DNA from: Zygaena filipendulae
Taxonomy: Eukaryota; Arthropoda; Insecta; Lepidoptera; Zygaenidae
NCBI GenBank assembly: GCA_907165275.2
Contig: OU015675.1
Coordinates: forward strand, 2,125,501 to 2,189,500
Length of the DNA stretch: 64,000 nucleotides
Direction of reading: 5' to 3'
Shown in pieces: positions 58,501 through 64,000 of this stretch. The translations under genes and the position numbers were made by a program. Below the pieces are notes generated by a model, which saw only the letters and a program-made list of their open reading frames with translations, had not been told where the DNA came from and ran no database searches. Every line of letters starts with the position of its first letter. The first letter of the stretch is position 1.

Positions 58501-61155
58501 CACGTATACCAGGGCAGAGATCTTCATCTCATCATAACTGAGGCAGTCTTCCAATACCAGAGGGGGACGCTGTTGAGGCGTGCCTACCGCCTCCCAACCG
58601 TTGGTACTACACGAGATTTTATTTTATTTGGGAAAACAAACAATCTTACATTATATATGTATTACAACTCGATAAAAATAACAGTTTAACTACCTATAAG
58701 TTAATGTACAATCCACTACGTTTCCAGAAGTTACTAGCTAATATTAAATACATTTTGGTAAAATTACGTAAAATCAATAAATGACAACAATACAGTTATT
58801 TTTACTATCATAAGTCTAGAAGTATAATAGTTAGGTGCTTAAGCAATACAAAATAATTATCAACTTTGAGCAAGGTGCATCATAATTTGTTTTTTAAAAT
58901 TTTCTTTAGATAGGGCAAATACATCGATATCGTTAAAGTTATTATTATAAATTGCTATACATTGAAACTCAACTACTTCCCAGCCTTCGTAGCTGACTTG
59001 AGGCGAGTTGAGAATCTATAATCATTATCGCTTTAGAAAACTAAGGAAACCAAGTTTTCGTGACTACGTGACATGACGTATGTTCCTCAGTTTTTTATAG
59101 CGTTTACGATTATAGATTGTCAACTTGGCTAAGGGGGCTGAGATTGTACTGACATGAGCTGTCCAATGGTATTAGTTAAATCTAGTGATTACAAGTTTTT
59201 GCAAATTAGAAATTAAAACCATAATCATAGTAATAACAGGCATCGTTCATAATGAAGCCTCGGTTCGACCATGAATTTTAGTAAGACGCCAAGGCAGACA
59301 AGAGAGATGGAGTGATAAGAGATTTTAACACCCTAGCCGTTGAGGCAGATATGAGATACGAGAAGTGACGATTACTGGCACAAGGCAATATAATTGAATG
59401 AATTGGAAGTCGAGTAAAAATACTGAGTTTTGATAGAGGCAGCTGCATAATATAGATTAAACTTACCCCTCGTCGAGAGACAGTAATTTATATTTGTCAT
59501 ATTTAGCGTAGAACACGACAGCGCGCTTCTTCAGTATCCTTTCGATGAGGTCCGGTACCGACATGTCATTGTATAATGCCTTTTCTATACTCGAACCGTA
59601 CTTTCTAAAGAAAATGATACCAATATAAAATATATCATTGGTAAACCTGACAAAAAGCCAATTACTTAAGTCTAACTTCGAATATTATGCACTTAAAAAG
59701 CAAATCAAGGATATGATTGCGTTCAATAAAACTCATTACCTATGCCACAGATAATATAATACTATATTATATTTTCGTCTGAGCAATCAAGACGCTTCAT
59801 CTAGGTACTGACTTACTTTTTGTAATTGAGGAAGTTCGCCATTAACAGCAAAACTCTCTCGTGTATGAGAGGATATGTGGATACTATATTGCGCTGCAGC
59901 CTCTCTCTAGGTCTCTGCAACTTTAACTTTTCTAATCTAAGAAAAAAAAATACAATTCTGCTAACAACTTTTGTTTTTATTTATTTTCAGCCATAGATAT
60001 GATTCCTTAAAATAATACTTAAAAACTAATAAAGGTAAAATTTTTCTAGAGTATTTGAAATAAAAAATAAATGTTTAAAATTTTGGAATATTTTGAAAGG
60101 TCTATAATTTTGGAACTGCCATCATAATGGTTATTTCCCACTGCAAACGAAACATACAGCAGTCAGTTAATACTTTTTTTACATACCTACTACCCAAAAA
60201 TAATAAATTGCACAATATGTACCTAACAGACCAGACATTCCCTGTATCTTTTTTTTTGTAAAAAGTATCTATGTATGCTTATGGGTGGCTTAATAGCAAA
60301 ATAAATTGAGCCTTTAGTGTGTTAAAATTTACTAAGTAATGTGAACACAGGACATAATAATAATAAGTCTTTGTTCATTTCTCGGTAATATCGTTACATT
60401 ATCAACCAAAAACAATTTTCTTATTTTCACCTGAGAAGGGATTATGGCGGTTCAGTCATTTATTATCATATCGATAAAAAATGGTTAAAAATGGATTTTG
60501 TTGTGTCATAAGGTGCTGTATTGAACAATAATTTACACCGTGACGGTTTTTTTATGTGCTCAAGAAGATATATGACATTTCGAGCTGATTTCTTGTTTCC
60601 TCCAAGAGCTCCGAGAAAGTTCTTGCAAGCTATAGTACCATGGCTTGCAATTTCAAAGCGTACAATGAAGCATTTCAATATAAAATATATTGATCTAATT
60701 AATTTTACTTGAAACTGGCTAGATGCATTATATGCGAAAGTCCATAAAAAAGAAGAAAGAAAAGGATTCCCAGAACACAGGACAGTAGGTAATAAAAATA
60801 TAATTATGAACTTTTAAGTTTGACTGTACCTGACAGTGTCAATGGGGAATGGAATAGGGAACTCGTTGCTCCTGTGGATGATCACCTCTATGTCATCACA
60901 TGGTGTCACCTCGGGCAGGTCACGGTACTGGCACAGTTGCTCAGTGATCTCATTGCTCATGCTCGGGAACGACCAGTCTGGTTTGTACCTGGTAACAAAT
61001 TTACTCAATTCTCACATGAGAAAATATTTAGAGTACATAGTGACAAAGTGCAGTTTTTGGTTTACAAAAATTATATCCGAGTAAAGTTATACTTGGGTTA
61101 TTCTGGTTCAAGACACTTACCATGCGAATGTTTTTAAGTTTTGCAATAAATCCAT
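55547..61155 (-). CDS. DUF4804 / MavL-like macrodomain protein, copy 2
   Basis: Eleven exons in transcript order: 61121-61155, 60830-60988, 59817-59936, 59467-59604, 58410-58606, 58069-58274, 57442-57670, 56829-56978, 56636-56728, 56015-56138, 55547-55721. They total 1626 nt, 541 aa, with all junctions GT-AG and in phase, so the copy looks intact. The start ATGGATTTATTG gives MDLLQNLKTFAWYKPDW. Exon lengths match copy 1 except exons 1, 6 (+3), 9 (+12) and 11 (+3). The glycine loop (NVVGCGLGVW) and AWDGNAHPGNEFW are kept. Exon 7 (229 bp) and exon 10 (124 bp) look identical to copy 1, while exons 1-6, 8 and 9 clearly differ. The last exon diverges after the first ~50 bp following GGCTCC-equivalent and ends VMPVQEYFHLMLAES. 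Function inferred as for copy 1. Confidence 0.87.
57776..57890. mobile_element. truncated Harbinger-type MITE, copy 3
   Basis: Starts GCCGCACTCAGTCG and includes AATTGCCGCAATCGGAGACG, then ACGAACGTCTCTG. The right terminal third is missing. It is related to 24369-24604 and 35830-36061. Confidence 0.7.
58970..59145. repeat. inverted repeat with TTGAGAATCTATAATC arms in an intron of copy 2
   Basis: 'GAATCTATAATCATTATCGC' near 59014 mirrors 'GCGTTTACGATTATAGATTG' near 59100. A fragment with the same end lies at about 55780-55880, and another at 550-580. Confidence 0.6.
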
Positions 61156-62839
61156 CCTGTTTCTTTTCTTTTGTCTTCTATATAGATCTTCTCATATATT
61201 ATTTTAAAGCAGTTATGCTGTGCAAAAAATAAAATAAGAACTTACATAATAACATTTAAATTTTCATGTTTCAAAAGTACACTTCACATAATTTTGTGAC
61301 AATAAAGTACCTACCTAGTTTTGTAATTGTGTAAAATACCTACCTAGGTAGGTACCTACTCACCTGTTAAAAAATAAGTTAATTAACTAGAAAGAAGATG
61401 AAAGAAAAGACATAATTAACTTTTACTAATAATAATTTTAGACAGAGGCTTGAGAGTATCTAGGTTCCACCTATATTATTTTAAAAACTACGTAAATATT
61501 TTTTTACCTTTTTGGATATTTTTTACTTTTTATTCACAAAAACTCAACTGACTCGAAAAATTAATGAATAGGTAAAACTTTTCCAGTTTTGAGTTTCCTG
61601 ATTCCTCAATGAGTCACATTTTTGTAGGTCTAGGTACCAACTATAAAGTTAAAAGTATAAATTCATTAGGTACCTTATCTGATCATGAAATTAACATTCA
61701 AATAAAAATACCTAACTTTTAAATAGGTATAATAAGTAGGTTTAAACTTTTAAATTTATTTAAACTTTCGGTTAGTATCGAAGGTAATTATTTTTATTGT
61801 TATTATTTGTAAAATTTTAGTAACAAGTAATAAAAATAATAAAAGTTTTGGCGGGAAATAATATAATGCCTCCACTACATTAACGCCGAGTACAAAAGCG
61901 ATCACGAGTCACGAGGGCGTACTCGCCGATCATCGTCTATGATCGTCTATTATGCAAAATCCACCACATTCACACAATAATGATAAACTAAGTAATTTGC
62001 AAAACAAAGAAATATTCCACTGTTTAGTTTTTTTAATGCAAATTAACGTGGGTTCCGATAGTAAAATTGATAAATGTGGTGGAACTTAGGTATTTATTTG
62101 GCAGATATTTAATTGAACCGGGTTGGAAATAGTGAAATAAGATGAAAAAATATCATGTAGGAAGTTTATTCAGATTATTATGGTCAAAGTTTTAAAAGTA
62201 ACTGTAGAGTGTGAGGTAGTTCCTGAGGCTTTAGTTTTAACTTAAGTGAACTGTAAAGTTGAGTCTAGTTAATTTGTAATTAATAATTATGTATATTCAG
62301 TATATTTCTTTGGTTCCCTCCGTGAGTTCAAACTTCTGAAATACATTTTGTTTGTTAATTCAAACTGTAAAACGACGCAAAAATATATATCTATTTACCC
62401 ACTTGAAAGCTTGTTATGCTACTGCTCCACCTGCGTGTTAACGCGTAAATTTGTGCGCTAATTTAGGCATTACGTAGATGTGGCCAACATTTTAAGGTGT
62501 AACCTCATGCAGCCGCTCGACGCTCGTTTGCAGCGATAAATCCACAGAACACACAAAATCTGGTCACATCGGGTCACGTGACTTGATTGTCGCCGCGTCA
62601 AAAACACCCCCGGTGCAACCTCATGCAAGCCGCTCGACGCTCGTTTGCAGCGACATGTCTGGTTACGTGAACCTATTTTGAATTTCCCGCGACTCAAAAG
62701 ATGCGATAGGCAGGCAGTCGCTCGTCGCTCGTGTGCAGCGACTTATCTGCACGTGTCCCAATTTTGAATTTCCCGCGACTCAAAAAAGTAGCGATAAGTC
62801 GCCGGCCGGCAGCAAAATCAGTGTACTGTGTGATGATGG

Positions 62840-63245
62840 TTCCTGGCCGGACCACGGTATGGAACAGAGTTTTTACGCTAGCACAAATTCATTATTTTTA
62901 TTGTTCCCTTTTGTGCCACTAATTCCAGGAATTTGTGCCTTCTCGTTCTGGAGTTAAAAGAGTACGATTGTGGTTGGGCTGCAGGGAATCCTAATTTCTG
63001 GCCCGATTACGATACGGAACGGAATTTTTTTGTTGCAAGATTACATTATTTTAATTGTGCCTTTTAGTGCAACCAGTCCTAGGAAAGTGTGCCTTCTGGT
63101 TCTGGAGTTACAACTTACAAGAATACGACCCAACCATGGCTCGGAACTGAGATGAGATTTTTTTTTTAACAAATTAATTATTTTAGTTGTGCCTTCTAGT
63201 GCCACTAATCCCAGGAATTTTTGCCTTCTGATTCTGGAATAGTAC
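62840..63245 (+). repeat. diverged tandem repeat, three units of about 130-155 bp
   Basis: Units share GTGCCACTAATCCCAGGAA (62913, 63067 diverged, 63199), TGTGCCTTCTGGTTCTGGAG and a GACC...ACGG..CGGAAC segment. Confidence 0.75.
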
Positions 63246-63249
63246 GAGC

Positions 63250-63475
63250 CTAATCTTTACAATAGCTGTTCCCGTGGTTTCATCCGCGTAGTATGCGAAA
63301 TTCAATGTAGTTTCTTCTGAGTTAATTTTAGAGTTCTCGTGGAAATTCCGGGATAAATAGTAGCCTATGTTCTTGTCTGTACCCCTGACAATGTGATGAT
63401 CGGTTGAGCCGTTTAGCCGTGAAACAAACAAACAAACAACCTCACTTTTGCATTTATAATATTAGTAAGGATTAA
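63250..63475 (+). repeat. dispersed repeat, CCGCGGTTTCACCC family
   Basis: Runs from 'AGCTGTTCCCGTGGTTTCAT' through 'CCTATGTTCTTGTCTGTACC' to 'TTATAATATTAGTAAGGATT', close to a full-length copy. Another begins at about 63882 and runs off the window. Confidence 0.75.
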
Positions 63476-64000
63476 TTTGTAAATATTTCCATTGACCTTG
63501 ATAACAGTGCCCTAAAATATTTCAATACTTATTACTGGGAATGACTCTTCTTCGCAGACATAACAGTGTTTAGAAAGCAATGTCTCACGCGTGGATCGAT
63601 CGTTAACTTTCACTCATGTTAGTTTAGGCACTAAAGGGCACGTTTTATTAAAAAAAAATAAGTGAACTGACAAAGACTCGCCAATGCATTTCAATGTAAA
63701 TAAATTTCAGAAGAGAAAATTTCTACTGAATTGGCTGTATGGACTTAGTTTCCTTTGCCTTCCCCATTAGGGTAAATTTAACAAAAAAAAAGACCGAGTA
63801 GTACCCACAAATTAACTAGACATAATATGGCTACCTACCTCACCTACCTGGTACCTGTTTTTCCATTCTTTTATAAATAACTAGCTGTCCCGCGCGGTTT
63901 CACCCGCGATAATTTCAGAGTTCCCACGGGAATTCCGGATTACAATATAGCCTATGTTACTCAGGGATAATGTAGCTTTATAAAGAATTTTTGAAATCGG

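Larger units (their letters stand above)
61156..64000. other. gene-free right flank with repeats
   Basis: No supported exon. It holds fragments of the 44.4-kb element (61930-62160, 63655-63785), direct repeats of CGCTCGTTTGCAGCGA (62515, 62640, with a variant at 62725), a three-unit tandem repeat (62840-63245) and dispersed-repeat copies (63250-63475, 63885-64000). The copy 2 promoter should lie just above 61155. Confidence 0.5.

Noticed and set aside
1..64000. tRNA or rRNA genes
   Set aside because: None was recognised on reading for box motifs and cloverleaf-like segments. A tRNAscan run would be decisive.

Overview
The window looks like nuclear DNA of a moth or butterfly. The genes are split by short introns with GT-AG borders, the intergenic DNA is AT-rich and packed with small inverted-repeat elements, and a dispersed repeat carrying a 'CCGCGGTTTCACCCGCG'-type motif recurs more than twenty times, a pattern I associate with lepidopteran genomes. 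Gene models were assembled by eye from open frames, splice borders and protein-family recall; no search was run.

Layout. (1) 1-1747, plus: last three exons of a Wnt ligand gene. (2) 1748-8438: gene-poor, repeat-bearing. (3) 8439-10075, plus: a complete three-exon GATAD1-like gene. (4) 12542-15018, plus: a complete two-exon LSm6 gene with a 156-bp tandem array in its intron. (5) 15587-20208, minus: two small secreted-protein genes, one with an apparently single coding exon and one with three, possibly related. (6) 20209-25963: repeats, including a Harbinger-type MITE and a nested tandem array. (7) 25964-39725, minus: a ten-exon patatin-type phospholipase (PNPLA8 / iPLA2-gamma-like, 590 aa). 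One of its exon ends, with its splice donor, is amplified into 16 tandem 77-bp copies. (8) 39726-46134: repeats. (9) 46135-51697, plus, and 61155-55547, minus: two eleven-exon paralogues (540 and 541 aa) facing tail to tail. They belong to a family I tentatively equate with DUF4804 / MavL-like macrodomains. (10) 61156-64000: repeats.

The genes are not an operon and share no obvious pathway: a secreted morphogen, a chromatin reader, an RNA-decay/splicing ring subunit, secreted peptides, a lipid hydrolase and a putative ADP-ribose enzyme pair. The strongest unusual signals are the amplified exon-end/donor array in the phospholipase gene and the inverted macrodomain-like gene pair, which is identical in some exons and clearly diverged in others. 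Other items to check are a long inverted repeat and TE-flanked catalytic exon in the phospholipase, CRE-bearing MITEs, and near-perfect hairpins in an intron and between genes.
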